Source of the DNA: Buddleja alternifolia
Taxonomy: Eukaryota > Streptophyta > Magnoliopsida > Lamiales > Scrophulariaceae
Assembly (NCBI GenBank): GCA_019426215.1
Contig: CM033392.1
Location: 39,727,666-39,791,665, forward strand
Direction of reading: 5' to 3'
DNA: 64,000 nucleotides
Positions 45,024 through 56,444 of the stretch are shown here, one piece after another. Within the stretch, counting starts at the first letter, position 1. Each line of letters starts with the position of its first letter. Below the pieces are notes generated by a model that ran no database searches, was not told the origin of the DNA, and saw only the letters and a list, made by a program, of their open reading frames with translations. The position numbers and the translations under genes were made by a program.

Positions 45024-46121
45024 GTATGTATTTTAGAAACTCATGTAGTTTTCATTTCAATAAGTGATGCAATTTTGTCATTTTTGGTTTTTTAAATGAT
45101 TGGAATAAAGGTTGTTTGAACTCTGTAAACCTACTTTGACAAGGTGGCATTACGTAGACATGGTATATGTACACAATTTATATAGTCATAATGATAAAAG
45201 TGATATTGATTTGTAAGATTCTTTTTGATGCTATGAATGCCTTTCTACATATTCAATTTTGGTTGGTCTTGTCTCGTGACGTCTCCATTAATCTTCCAGT
45301 AATGTTATGGTATTTAATTTTTTGTGAGTAGGCTCAAGGAACTAAATTCATTGTAGGTTAAAAAAAAAATCTATTACAGGGGTTATAAAAATAACCGCTG
45401 TAATAGGCCTGAATCCTATTACAGCGGTTATAACTGCTGTAATAGGCATTTTTTGTAGTAGTGTTCTTGTCGGATGAGGATATTGTCGTGAGTGCCTCGG
45501 TTCGGAATGAAACTACTTTGAAAGGGGGAGATAATTCCCTCCATCAAAGATTTAAAACGGATCGTGATAGTTTTAGTAACCACTTTATAAAAAACGTTGC
45601 AAAGAGCAATCAGATGAAATTGAGAGATCAAGCATGGGTTCTCAATTTTAGGGATAAGTCAAATAAAGCTCTCACAAACGACGGATCGAAACGGTTATTA
45701 AGAAAGGCATCTTGCACAAAATGAACAATCGATTCTCCCATAATGTGCCACATCCTGTGGTATACAAACTCTTGAACACCATCCGGGTCGAGGGCTTTGT
45801 TAGGGCCTAAAGATTTAATGACATTCCACACCTTGGTCTATTCGATGACACCAAGCTTGGTGCCACCCAACTCTCTACAAGATAATGCCATGTGTCATCT
45901 GATTTTGAGGTTTGAAAATTTGGGTCCTTTAATTATTGATCTTTGTAATTTTAACCTCATAGCTTTTAGGTTTAACGATTTTAGTCCAAATAATTAAGAA
46001 TTTTTCAAAATTTTCCAAATCATGTGATCCTGTTCAATTAGAGCCTAGGTTTTATTGATGAAATATTTAAATTGGATACATAAAAGTTGTTTTATCCCTA
46101 ACGGAGGAGAATCAAACAAAA

Positions 46122-46442
46122 ATGGAATCGAACGATTGGTCGATTTATGAAGAAAACAAAGAGTATTTCCAGATTCTAGAAAGACAAAGGGAGAAACGAA
46201 TCGATATCCTAATCCGAAAGGCATTAAGGATTGGAACCGCAATCTAACAAGAGATAGCCAAAGGGAAAACACCTCTGGCAGAATTAGATTTACAAGAAGA
46301 GCTAAGATACTATCAAAGCAGGTTAGCTCTTCATGACAAGTTTATTGGCAATCTTGTGAGTAATGTTCAACTCGTCGAGATCCAAGGCAAATGGCTTGGG
46401 AAACCGAATACAGGTAAATATTTCCTTCAGACTACTTTATGA
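46122..46442 (+). pseudogene. Caulimovirid ORF1 (small protein)
   Basis: An ATG-started frame of 106 codons, rich in Glu, Lys and Leu, probably helical. It has one in-frame TAA at 46245-46247. It ends TGA at 46440-46442, overlapping the next ATG at 46439 as ATGA, the stop-start overlap typical of caulimovirid small ORFs. No known domain is recognised. By position it matches the first small ORF of badnavirus-like genomes. Confidence 0.6.
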
Positions 46443-48631
46443 ATTGGAAAGAGATTGAACCAGATATCTCGAAGCTCTCTAAAGACCTTAGAGAAATCCA
46501 AAAGACAGTTCAAGATTACGGACATAGGCTAGAACATCTACCTATGAAAATCGAAAACTTGAACCAGAAACTTGAGGAAATCCTCAAGATTCTTCCAGAT
46601 CTAAACAGATCTATAACAGATCTTGTTAGGAATTTCATGTTAGATGTTTTGATGATGACAAATAGGACTTCATGTTAGACCCCAAGAAATGTAAAGTATA
46701 AAAGCTTTCACAGAACAAATATGTAAGCGCCTGAAAGCTCGTGTTTTTACACTAGACATGTATTTTTATAGAGTTTAGACTAAGAATGTGATACTAAATC
46801 ACTAGAAGAATTATGCGTGAGTCTACCAAGTGATGAAGTTGAAGATCAAGCGTCTGAAGAAACAGTAAAGATAAAGATTAGTCTCAAGCGTCCGTCAAAC
46901 GTTAAAAGACTATCCCGGGTTACGAACTCAGCGCTCAAGATTTGTTATGGACCTTAGAACAAGTACTTAACACTAAGTCAATGATAGAATTCTGAGTGTG
47001 TCTATCAAAGATAAAGTGAAAGGACAAGCGTCTAAAGAATCGGGCAAAGATTGTGACCTCTCTCAAGCGTCTGATTAACAAAGAAGACTACTTTCAAGAA
47101 GCCTAAAACTCCAAAGGCTCAAGCGCCTAGTTCTCCAAGCGTAACCTGAAGATTCAAACCCAAGTTATCAAAGATGCATGAATCAACGGAAATTATTCCC
47201 AAACGGAAATAAAACAAGATGCATCAAAAGTCGGATAAGTGCTATTAAAATATAAGCACTACAACTTATGGGCAAGCCATATCTTTGACCGATACTGTCA
47301 GATTTATGAAACCTCCATGCCTAACCAATTAAATATACCCAAAGTTAGGATTGTCAGAACTCATGGAATGTTTAGGGAAACGAGACTTCAACCATGTCCA
47401 ACGGACAAAATCTCATAACAATCTATAAATAACCTTTTCAGCAAAAGGGACATGAGATAGATATAGAAAAACATCTGGACGTAAAAATAAGAAAAAGGGT
47501 CCAAAACGTTGCTGAATTGTTTTAAAAGAGCTTATACACTCCAGAGCCAAAACCCTCTAAGCTTTCTCAAATACATTCCTAGATAGTCACTCATCTCTCA
47601 AACCTCTTTTTAAGAAGAACCTACACTACCATTGAGATATCTCCAAGTTGTTTGAACTTTCCAAAAACAAACAAACCCGTGACCAAAACCATCAACACCT
47701 TTCATCTGAGTGAGAAAGCTTGTTGACTTACAAGCAATATTTTTGTGTAAAAGAAGCTTGTTGAAGTTGATCTCTATTGGAGCTGAAATCTGTGTGACCA
47801 AGGAGTTCCGAGATCAAGCGTAACTTGCACCATTTCTGAGTGAAAGAAGCAAAGGGATAAAAGTTCTTTAGTGGAGCTGAAATCTGTGTGACCAAGGAGT
47901 TCCGAGATCATATCCAATCTCCCTCTATCTTGTAGAAGTCTCTGTGTGACTCTTCGATAATCATCATAGTGGAGAACCTCCCTGATAAAAGGAGAAGAAG
48001 GACGTAGCTGGGATTACATCACCCAGTGAACCTTACAAATATCTTGTGTCATTTACTTCTTTAAGCATTTATTGTTCTACTGCTTTACTATTCATATTGC
48101 ATACATTCTGATAAAGTTTTAAAACAACTAAGCGACTACTTTGGATTAACAAACCGAACGCTAAGCTATAAAATACTTCCGCTGTGCTAACCCTGATTTA
48201 GTGACTAAACTCTGCCCTACTTTGGTAAGCGTTGAAATCACCAAGTCTAAGTTAACTTTTCCCAAGCGCCTGAAACTAGCGCTTAAGTCATTATCTCTCA
48301 AGCGCCGCACCCAGCGCTCAAAGCTTTCCGAGCGTTCAAATACTTCAAAGTGATACGAATTTTTAGAAGTCGAAAAAGACTTCAGGGTCTATTCAACCAC
48401 CCCCTTCTAGACCCTTTCGTATACCACTTGGTACCAACAGATCTAAAGACAATAGTTATAGATTTGAAAGGAAAACAAGGTATAACCGGTACATCCAAAG
48501 CAAAAAATGATAGGATCAGTGATGCACTTGGACGTATATCTCTTCTATATCAGAAGGGAAAGGATAAGGAAATTCTGAAGCCTAAGACTCAGGAAGAACT
48601 ACTCATTGATATACTGAGAAATATAAACTAA
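46439..48631 (+). pseudogene. Caulimovirid ORF2 (coiled-coil), split by a solo LTR
   Basis: The first 62 codons (46439-46623) have a clear heptad pattern of Leu/Ile (ISKLSKDLREIQKTV onward), predicting a coiled coil as in virion-associated proteins of caulimovirids. A solo LTR follows at 46624-48439. The remainder (48445-48631) is basic and ends TAA at 48629-48631, one base before the next ATG. The function is inferred from position and coiled coil only. Confidence 0.6.
46624..48439 (+). mobile_element. SIRE-like solo LTR (+), 1816 bp
   Basis: Begins TGTTAGGAATTTCATG and ends ACTTGGTACCAACA. The 5-bp target duplication is GATCT (46619-46623 and 48440-48444). No internal region is present, so it is a solo LTR left by LTR-LTR recombination. 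It includes AGCG-CT-rich repeats shared with the other four LTRs of this family in the window. Confidence 0.93.
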
Positions 48632-48632
48632 T

Positions 48633-51600
48633 ATGGTTATATCAGGAGTGGATCCTTCTGATCTTCAAGAGCTAGGTGAATCTTTTTCTCAACTAGCTGT
48701 GGTTGAATTGGCCAATGTCAAAGCCAATGAATCAATCCTGACGTTACCAGTGCCAGAAGGCAGTTCCACATCACATAATCCTCCACAGTATGAACGAATG
48801 CGTGAAAGTGAAGATTTACATATAAATGCAACCCCCGTAGTATTAGGAGGAACTATTAGAGTAAATCACGCCAGAAATCCAAATAGGGTACCAGAAAATA
48901 CGCCCTGGGCAAGGACTTTGTCACAACCCTTGCACCTATATGGTACTATCCTAAATTTGGATATTATCGATTTCAGAAACATCGAAAAATTAATCGATTA
49001 ATGGGTAGCCGTTATGAAAATAGCCGTCACTACACTTGAACTCGATAAAGAAAACTTCATAAGACTAATGGAGTTAAGCTTAGAAGGATCTGTAAAGGTG
49101 GGTTGGGAACGCACCTTGGAAACATCTAAGCAAGAAGTTTCAGCCGGAGAATCTAAAAGTACAATTGCTGATAGATTTGGAAGGTTAATAAAATTACATT
49201 TTATCGGAGATGGATACTTCGGTGAAAATAATACAGAAAAAATCAGAGAATACTCACAAGCAAGCACTCTATGGTATTGAATGTAGAAATATTTGTGCCA
49301 TAGATGAATACATCTGTTGGTTTCGAAAATATTTTTCCATGCGGATGTTAGTGCAGAAATTGCTGCACCCATGTTCTTTGCAAAAATTGGCAGTCCTTGG
49401 AGGGAAATGTTAATTCATTCCTACAAGATCCCGAAAGGGCAAATTGATACGGTTTCTATGTCTTTCTTAAAAGACAAACTGAAAGACTGGTGTCAAGAAG
49501 CCTCTATCCAAAAGAACATGAAAAGATTGAGAGGAAAAATTAAGAAAACCCCTCTTTGTTGTGATAATAATGATTTTCCAACAATTATTGGAGAATCAAT
49601 TGAGCAAAGAAAGAAGAGAAACCAATTTCTACGCTCTGATAATATCAGTAACAAAAAGCGATCTTCTTTGAGACGAAAGTCTTGGTGGTCTAAGTCTAAA
49701 GCCCGATCGTATAAATCTGGCCAGAGATCCAGACCGACTAGGGTGTCTTCCTAAGGATCTCAAAGATCTGACGAAAAAATGCCCACAAGATGAACTTTCA
49801 ATCAGGCACACAGCGGGACAAATGAAAGTTTCAAAGATTGTAACTGCTGGATATGTGGAGCTCGTGGCCACATTTCACCAGATTGTCCGCAAAAAAGTGG
49901 TGAATTATAACAATTTGAAGCCATTGTTGACATACTGGATGCAGTTTTCTATGGAGATTTGGTCCCGGTTTATCAATTCGAAAGCATATCCTCATACGAA
50001 AGTGACTACGAGGAAGAAATAGATTCAGATAGATCTTCAACCGAATCAGAATAACCCTAGGGGATAGGCTCCAAACATCGGATAGCCTATCAGGATTCTT
50101 TTCCAAGGCATCTATAACAGATAAAACTTTGGATAAGATAATGAGGCAAAACTCTAACCTTGGACCCAATGATGATTTCAAAGTTAGTGGAATTAGCCGA
50201 ATCCTAAATCAAATAGGATTAAACCAAAGGCGGCATAACATCCTATACAAGGTAAGTTCTGGGGAGTTTGCAATTCCCATGGAATTAATTAGTAATGTGA
50301 TGGATATGTAACTTATTCCAAAGGAAGAAATTCTGGAGGAATTAAGTAGGCTTAAAGAGGAAGTAGTTGTCACTATGAAATGGATCCATATAGGAACCAT
50401 TAAAGTAGTGATTAAAGGCACTTTCAAAGAAGGTGTTAATTCTCCATTACATTTATCTATAATAGATAAGAGAATTAATAACTTAAGAGATGGTTGTTTT
50501 GGTACAATGGTAGGAAACTTATATGCAAGCAAACTTATGTTTGATATTCATCCAAGAATTGCATATAACCTAGCTGACCAAGATTTCAGCCGAGTTTTAA
50601 CCCTTCATCAGGATTTCAAAAGAAATGATCTTATGAAAGAAGGGAATAGACCATATTCTATAACTTATAGAATTGTTTATGCACTTTCCAATACACATCA
50701 TTCTGATTTGTTTATTCGGAAAAAGTATATTGAAATTCCAAGAATTTTCAAGGAATTTGCTAAGGTAATGGCACTCGATCCAATTCAAATACTAAGAATT
50801 GGAGGTGTTGATATCTTAATTCGGGACCATCCAGTTCTAGATCGCTCAATGAGTTCTAGAACAGATCTGAATAGCAGAATGTCCTTTTCGAAAGGAAGGA
50901 TTAGGAGTTTAAAAGGCAAAGAATTATTTGAAGATTTAACTCCTCAAGCTATTAGGGTAAATAATGTAAAAATTAGATGCCTTGAAAGATGGAAAGAAGT
51001 GCAAGTTATATTTGATATCACAGAGAAAAATAATTATATTCCTTGTGATGATCTATACTACTTGCAGCAGCCTGCTGTGGGCAAATACGAAGGAATGCTA
51101 GAAATAGCATGTTAGTCCCAAGTGGCATACGAAAGGGTCTAGGGGGGGTGAATAGACCTTGAAGTCTTTTTCAACTTCAAAAAGATTCGTATTAAAATTC
51201 GTTGGACGCTTGAAAAGTAGGCGCTTGACTTGAGCGTCTAATGAAGACTGTTTTTTAGAAAGTTAATTTAGACTTCAAAATTTGAATACTATAACCAGAT
51301 AGGTTTAAGCGTTCAGTTCTTTAATCAGTGTTCGCACAGCGGAATGATTTTTGAGTCTTGTCTTTTGAAAGCTTTAGCGACACTTAGTGTACTTTAATTG
51401 CTTAGCGTTCAATTGAGTTCTACTTAACAGGTTTATGCAATAATATGATAATGAAGAAATTGACTATAAAGTGAGGAACACAATATTTGAAAGGTTCATT
51501 GAGTGGTGTAATCCCAAATACGTTCTTCTTCTCCTTGATCACTTGGAGGAAATCCACTAAAATGATTCTCAAAGAATCACACAGAATCTTCTACAAATTA

Positions 51601-52781
51601 GGGAGAGATGGATGTATATGACTTGAGCCTTGATAACACAAATTTGTGCTCCAAGACACTTCTATCCTCTTGCTTCTTTCACATAGAAATAATGCAAGTA
51701 TCCAACTTCAACTTCACACAAATTGCGATGCTTGGATGAGGTTTTTCTTAATGGTTTATTTAATTTTGATGAAGTTCAAACAATTGGGGATATCTCAATA
51801 GTAATGTAGGTTTCTCTGAAGAGAATGTTTGAGATATTTGGTTGATTGTCTCAGGAATTGAAAAAAGCAAAGAGAATGTTTGCTTGAATATTCTGGCTTT
51901 TCTGAGAGTTTAAGGAATGCGACTTCAATGCAACAGCAATTTGACTTAGAGTTTATCTATATTTTTGGCTTGTTGTTAAAGTCGTATTTATAAGCATTCT
52001 TGGAAAAAGTGTCCGTTTGACACATGCACAAGGGCATGTTTGTCACTTTCGCGAGTGAACAGCTTTTGTCTTTTTTCCTGAAAATCTGTTGCACAAAAGT
52101 TAGTGCTGCAGTCTGTGAATAGTTGACAGTCCAATAAGGTGGCTTCTCCATACATCCAAAAGAGCTTATCACATTTAATGCTCTTATCAACATTTAATGC
52201 ATTTGAATTAAATGCCCGTTGACACTCAATGCACTGAGAATATTTGCATTAAACTCCTTCGAGACTTAAAAATAAATTCAGGTGAAATCAGTCATTGATA
52301 GACGCTCATTCATCCTTGAATTACTTCTGTCCTATAAGTGACGCTTGATATAGCTGGTCATTTGGGATACTTGGAATCTTTATCTTCATTCAGTCTTCAG
52401 GTGCTTGAGTCTTCAACCTTAACTACTGATAAGCTCACTCAGAAATTATCAGACGCTCAATCTAAGAATACTTAGCCTAACATTCTAGAATAAAAAATAA
52501 AACAAAGCCTATTACAATTCTAACGCTTCAAAGCTTATACATGATTTCTATAAAAATCAAACTTACATATTTTGAGGTCTAACAAGTAATCCTCATTGTC
52601 ATCATCCAAATATCTAATTCCTAACATAGCAAGACATGAAGTATTTGTTTCAGGAGTCGCAGGACGTGACCCAGGGACTGTTACCTTGGGATTAAGCTTT
52701 CTTAAGGAACATAAACCTTGGGGAAGAAAAGGTAAAAGGATGGAATTTAGCCTGGATGGACATGTTATTCAGGTTGAGTAA
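48633..52781 (+). pseudogene. Caulimovirid ORF3: coat protein-like region then movement protein
   Basis: Starts at ATG 48633. The frame is stopped by TAA at 48999-49001, continues in the same frame, then is disturbed near 49270-49320. The segment to 49754 has capsid-like character (FAKIGSPWREMLI) and ends in a Lys/Arg/Ser-rich tail. A zinc knuckle, CX2CX4HX4C, is encoded at 49845-49886. From about 50129 another frame (stop at 50309-50311) encodes the 30K-superfamily movement protein: IPKEEI, WIHIGTIKVVIKGTF, then SIIDKRI and ADQDF. A solo LTR interrupts at 51110-52626. The last part (52632-52781) ends TAA immediately before the next ATG. There are several independent breaks. Whether one or two ORFs existed originally cannot be settled here. 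Confidence 0.75.
51110..52626 (-). mobile_element. SIRE-like solo LTR (-), 1517 bp
   Basis: Left edge TGTTAGTCCCAAGTGG, right edge AATTCCTAACA; this is the minus orientation of the same family as 46624-48439. The target duplication is TAGCA (51105-51109 and 52627-52631). It lies inside the movement-protein region of the pararetrovirus. It is a few hundred bases shorter than the + copy. Confidence 0.93.
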
Positions 52782-54764
52782 ATGACTAGCCCCTTTTCAA
52801 TATACATATCTATTGGTATGTTATATGAACAATATAAGTCAGAATACTTTGCAGCTTATATTAATTCAGGATCAGAAATTTGTCAGCAAAACCTAGAGTA
52901 TTTCCAAGCAATGCTATGGAATCCTTACCTATTATTGCAGGAAGAGATTTTTCTCAGAAAATTCTCCTTCTCAATAAAGGAATACGAGAAGCAAATATCA
53001 TGATAGGAGAAGCCGGTGGTACCCCTTGGTACAAAGTAAAACTTCCACCTGTCTATTTTCATGATACAGAAACAGATATTTTGTTGGGTAATAATTTTAT
53101 TCAGACATTTGCAAAATATGTGCAAGATAACCACAAGAACTTGTTAATATTTACTACAAATTGTGGTCATAATATACAGGTTATCCAAACTAACACATCC
53201 TAAAAGGAAGGATAAACAGAATTTGGAAAAGTTCTTTTGTCTTTCAGGCTATATGGTCTACTTGATAGCCTTGACGGACACCCTTATGAAGAATCTAAAG
53301 AAGAAATACAACTTCTTAAGAATGAGTTACAGAAATGGTCCATAGTTAACATTGCCTAAGAAAGTTTGCTTTCTCTTGAAAATGTTAAGCGACTAATTCA
53401 AAGGAACTTTAATGAGAATCCTTTGGCTTGGTGGGACAAAAACAAGATCGAAGCTACTCTGAAAGTAAAAGAACAATGCAAGTATGAGTATGTTCGATAC
53501 AAGCCAATCCAGATGAATATGTAGGATAAGAAGGATATGCAAACAATCATAAAAGAGCATATCGATCTTAAACTCATAGAACCTGGAGTCTCTGCTTATA
53601 GTAACCCTAGTTTACTGGTAAGAAACCATGGTGAAGTAATAATAGGAAAGGCAAGGTTAGTAATCAATTATCAAGGTATCAATAAGATACTTGAATTTGA
53701 TGGTTACTAAATACCAAGCAGAGAACACTTAATTGAGTGCATTAAAGATGCTAAAGTGTTTTCAAAATTTGATTATAAATCTGGTTTCTATCAGATCAAG
53801 ATGGAAAAGAAGTCTAGAAAATATACGGCATTTTACACTCCTCAAGGTCAATATATCTGGAATGTTCTTCCAATGGGATTAGCAAACGCACCCCAGATAT
53901 ATCAAAGAAAGATGGATAATCTGTTTAAAGATTATTTCGAGTTTATGTTTGTCTAAAATGACGACGTCTTAACTGCATCTAGAAATATGAAAGAACACAT
54001 TAAACATCTTGAAATATTTTCTAATGCATGTTTTAATGAAGGTTTAGTGCTTTCAGAAAAGAAAGCAATAATTGGTGTTAATAAGATTGAATTTCTTGGC
54101 ATTCTTATTGACGAAACAGGTATTGAACTCCAGGAACATATTGTGGAAAAAATACGCAATTTTCCTGATGTTCTGAAAGATAAAAAATAGCTTCTAAGCT
54201 TTTTTGGAGTTGTTAACTTTGCAGGTATCTTCATCAAAGATCTGGCAAGATACAGGAAAGATTTCCGACCTCTTTTAAAAGAGACAGAAAGCACGAAATG
54301 GAAGTGGGAAGAAATTCACACTCAGAGAATTCGTGAGTTGAAACAAGTTTGCAATAACTTGCCTAAACTCGCAATACCACAAGACAAGGATAATTTGGTA
54401 GTCTACACAGACGCTAATGATTATAGGTGGGCAACTGTGCTCATAAAAAAGACAACTACAGGGGAAAAACCTTGTAGATATGAAGGAGGATTGTTCACTG
54501 AACAACAAGCCAGTCTTTGGCATATAAATGAGAAAGAATTCTTTGCTGTTTGGAAGTCCTTTAAAAAATGGCCATTATTTTTATTAGCCAAAGAATTTAC
54601 ATTAAAAGTTGATAATACAAATGTAAAAGCCTTTTTGAAAAATAAACTTGAATCAAAAATTGAAAAGGCATGTATTATCAGATGACAAGCTGAATGTCAA
54701 TATTATTGTGAAGTCTCATGAGAATGTTCTTGCAGATTTCCTGACGAGAGATGGAAACGTCTGA
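52782..54764 (+). pseudogene. Caulimovirid ORF4: protease, reverse transcriptase, RNase H
   Basis: Starts at the ATG right after ORF3's stop. The protease region shows an Asn-Ser-Gly triplet where Asp-Ser/Thr-Gly is expected, so a key residue appears lost. The later ETDILLGNNFI block fits the protease C-terminal part. A frameshift follows near 52900. The RT region (from about 53550) has motif A (KFDYKSGFYQI) and LPMGLANAP. At the catalytic Asp-Asp site (about 53953) a stop codon precedes Asn-Asp-Asp. Further stops lie at 53203, 53523 and 54188. RNase H shows VVYTDANDY and the WHINEKEFFAVW block. TGA at 54762-54764 ends the frame after ADFLTRD. It cannot encode an active enzyme. Confidence 0.85.
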
Positions 54765-55707
54765 AGCAAATTCCATCATCAAGAGATATAGGCATCTCAG
54801 GGAAAACCTTGAGGAGCTTAATGTGCAATTTGGAAAGCTCTCAGCAAATGTTAAAGTAGTCGGACAAGTTCAACGATTTGATCTGGACACGGTCCAAGAA
54901 ACAATCAGGGGTGCCACGTATGCCATAACTATGTAATGGACTACACTACAAGAACCAATTCGAAAGGCATCATCCTCAGTGATAACTCTCGAATTACGAG
55001 AGTAGGACTCGAAACTTGAATTTAGAGAACGGGGCTCTATACTAGGAGCGGTGGATTCCAATACCACTTGCACAACTCCATTTTCAGACTCTGAGAAAAC
55101 GGAAACAATTGAACAATCGGAAGGGCAACCTCCTATTGCTTCAAGTCAACCCTCCACCTCTGGGGTTAAAAAGGGAGACATTAATCTTAGGCCACAAACA
55201 GGCACTTTTAAGGTTAATACTAACCCAATTAATTTACATTGGCAGGGTTATCCGCGTTCTTGGGGAAAATTAATCTCAAGACAAGGAATAAATCGAGAAT
55301 GGTATGATTTTGGGGCATTAACTTCAATACATACTATGTCACCAGGTTTTCTGGAAATATCCAAACTTCCGGATTGGATTTTCAGTGCCGTGTATGATTC
55401 TTGGCAAAACAACCTACACCTTAAAAGGGGTTATATTCTGGAGCTGAAGTTTATTTCTGCAGCACCAGAAATTGCAGGAAAAGGGTCTCATCCAGTGTTC
55501 CATTTCATCAAACTACAGAGACCAGATATGGCAGCCTACAACAAAGTTAAGGTTGCAACAGGTGAAGCTCCATTGGTCAGTTCTATCAACAAAGATGATA
55601 TTTCTACCAAAAGAGCATGGGGAATGTGGGTCTGTCTTACAGAGATGGACAAAGTCAAGTATCCATTCAAATCTGTTCAAATTCAACGAATGGATCATTC
55701 CTGTTAA
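54751..55707 (+). pseudogene. Caulimovirid ORF5, transactivator position
   Basis: The ATG at 54751 overlaps the end of ORF4 by 14 bases. The first 61 codons are a Leu/Glu-rich helix ending at TAA 54934-54936. After further stops the same frame is open from 55051 to 55707 (218 codons), with HWQGYPRSWGKL, LKRGYILELKFIS and AWGMWVCL segments. After 55707 similar-looking sequence continues out of frame toward 55990. In cavemoviruses and relatives the ORF after RT encodes the translational transactivator/inclusion-body protein. I cannot confirm that fold from the sequence; position is the main evidence. Confidence 0.55.
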
Positions 55708-56146
55708 ATTCGATGACAGGGAAAAGTACTGAGTTCGCAGAGAAGCTATTTGAACAAAAGAGGACACTGATAGGGAAAACAAGTTACCAGCAATTGAAGC
55801 TACCCGGAAGAAGGCCTGCAACATGATGCATGTTGATCAATGGAACAATCGGGAGTGTTTAAGTTGTGAGTTCCAAGAAAAACCCTTATTTGGAACAAAA
55901 ATACGGGTTACCAAGATGAAACTCAAATCCGACAAGGATAAGAGAAAAAAGAAGTTTTACCCCGGGGTTTTCACAAACCAGGGTAAAATCATGTAAAAGA
56001 AAAAGGCCTGAATAGTCAGGGGCAATAATTGAAGAATCAATCATGTGATTGATTAAAGAAAATAGTTGTAAAATAAAACAGCTGTAAAAGGACAGGCGTG
56101 GTAGACAAAGTGGCAAACACAGGGACCCACGCGTATTAATAAAGAA

Positions 56147-56165
56147 AGACGTAAGCAATGACGCC
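56147..56165 (+). promoter_or_regulatory. as-1-like element of the caulimovirid promoter
   Basis: AGACGTAAGCAATGACGCC closely follows the as-1 pattern of two TGACG-type half-sites as known from cauliflower mosaic virus 35S promoters. A weak TATA-like CATATACAAATA lies about 110 bases downstream (near 56275), and a leader-like region follows. It lies in the expected place between the last ORF and the genome terminus. Function is inferred. Confidence 0.6.
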
Positions 56166-56438
56166 TAAAAAAGTAAGGAGGCTTTGGAGTCCGATTTTGG
56201 AATCCAAAACCAAGGCCTACAAGAAAGAAGTTCAGAAGCAGGTGGAGGACATCAGAAAACTTCTCCAACTCTTTCATATACAAATATTCATAGAAAATTT
56301 GTAATCTTTCTTCTATAATTTTAATACACGATTGTATGGGGATTTCCCCAATAGTAGTCCTTTCATGAGAGACTAAAAGGTTTTCTCCTCCATTAACGGA
56401 GTAAAATAATATTATGTAATTTTAATTTGTATTTCATC

Positions 56439-56444
56439 AATAAA
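56439..56444 (+). terminator. Poly(A) signal of the caulimovirid
   Basis: AATAAA, followed at once by AATAAAG, about 165 bases after the TATA-like box. This is the usual arrangement in which caulimovirid pregenomic RNA passes the signal once before terminating. Confidence 0.5.

Larger units (their letters stand above)
42475..45463. mobile_element. Gene-carrying CACTA element, 3.0 kb
   Basis: The ends are CACTACTACAAAAA and, inverted, CACTACTACAAAAAATG. The 3-bp target duplication is TTC (42472-42474 and 45464-45466). Subterminal copies of CCTATTACAGCGGTT and its reverse fill the first 240 and last 100 bases. There is no transposase. The interior carries several pieces of unrelated host genes with splice-like borders, all on the + strand: 14-3-3, TM9SF, a short ATG exon, an unknown GC-rich piece and two pyruvate kinase exons. 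It is inserted in the LINE reverse transcriptase. Confidence 0.93.
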
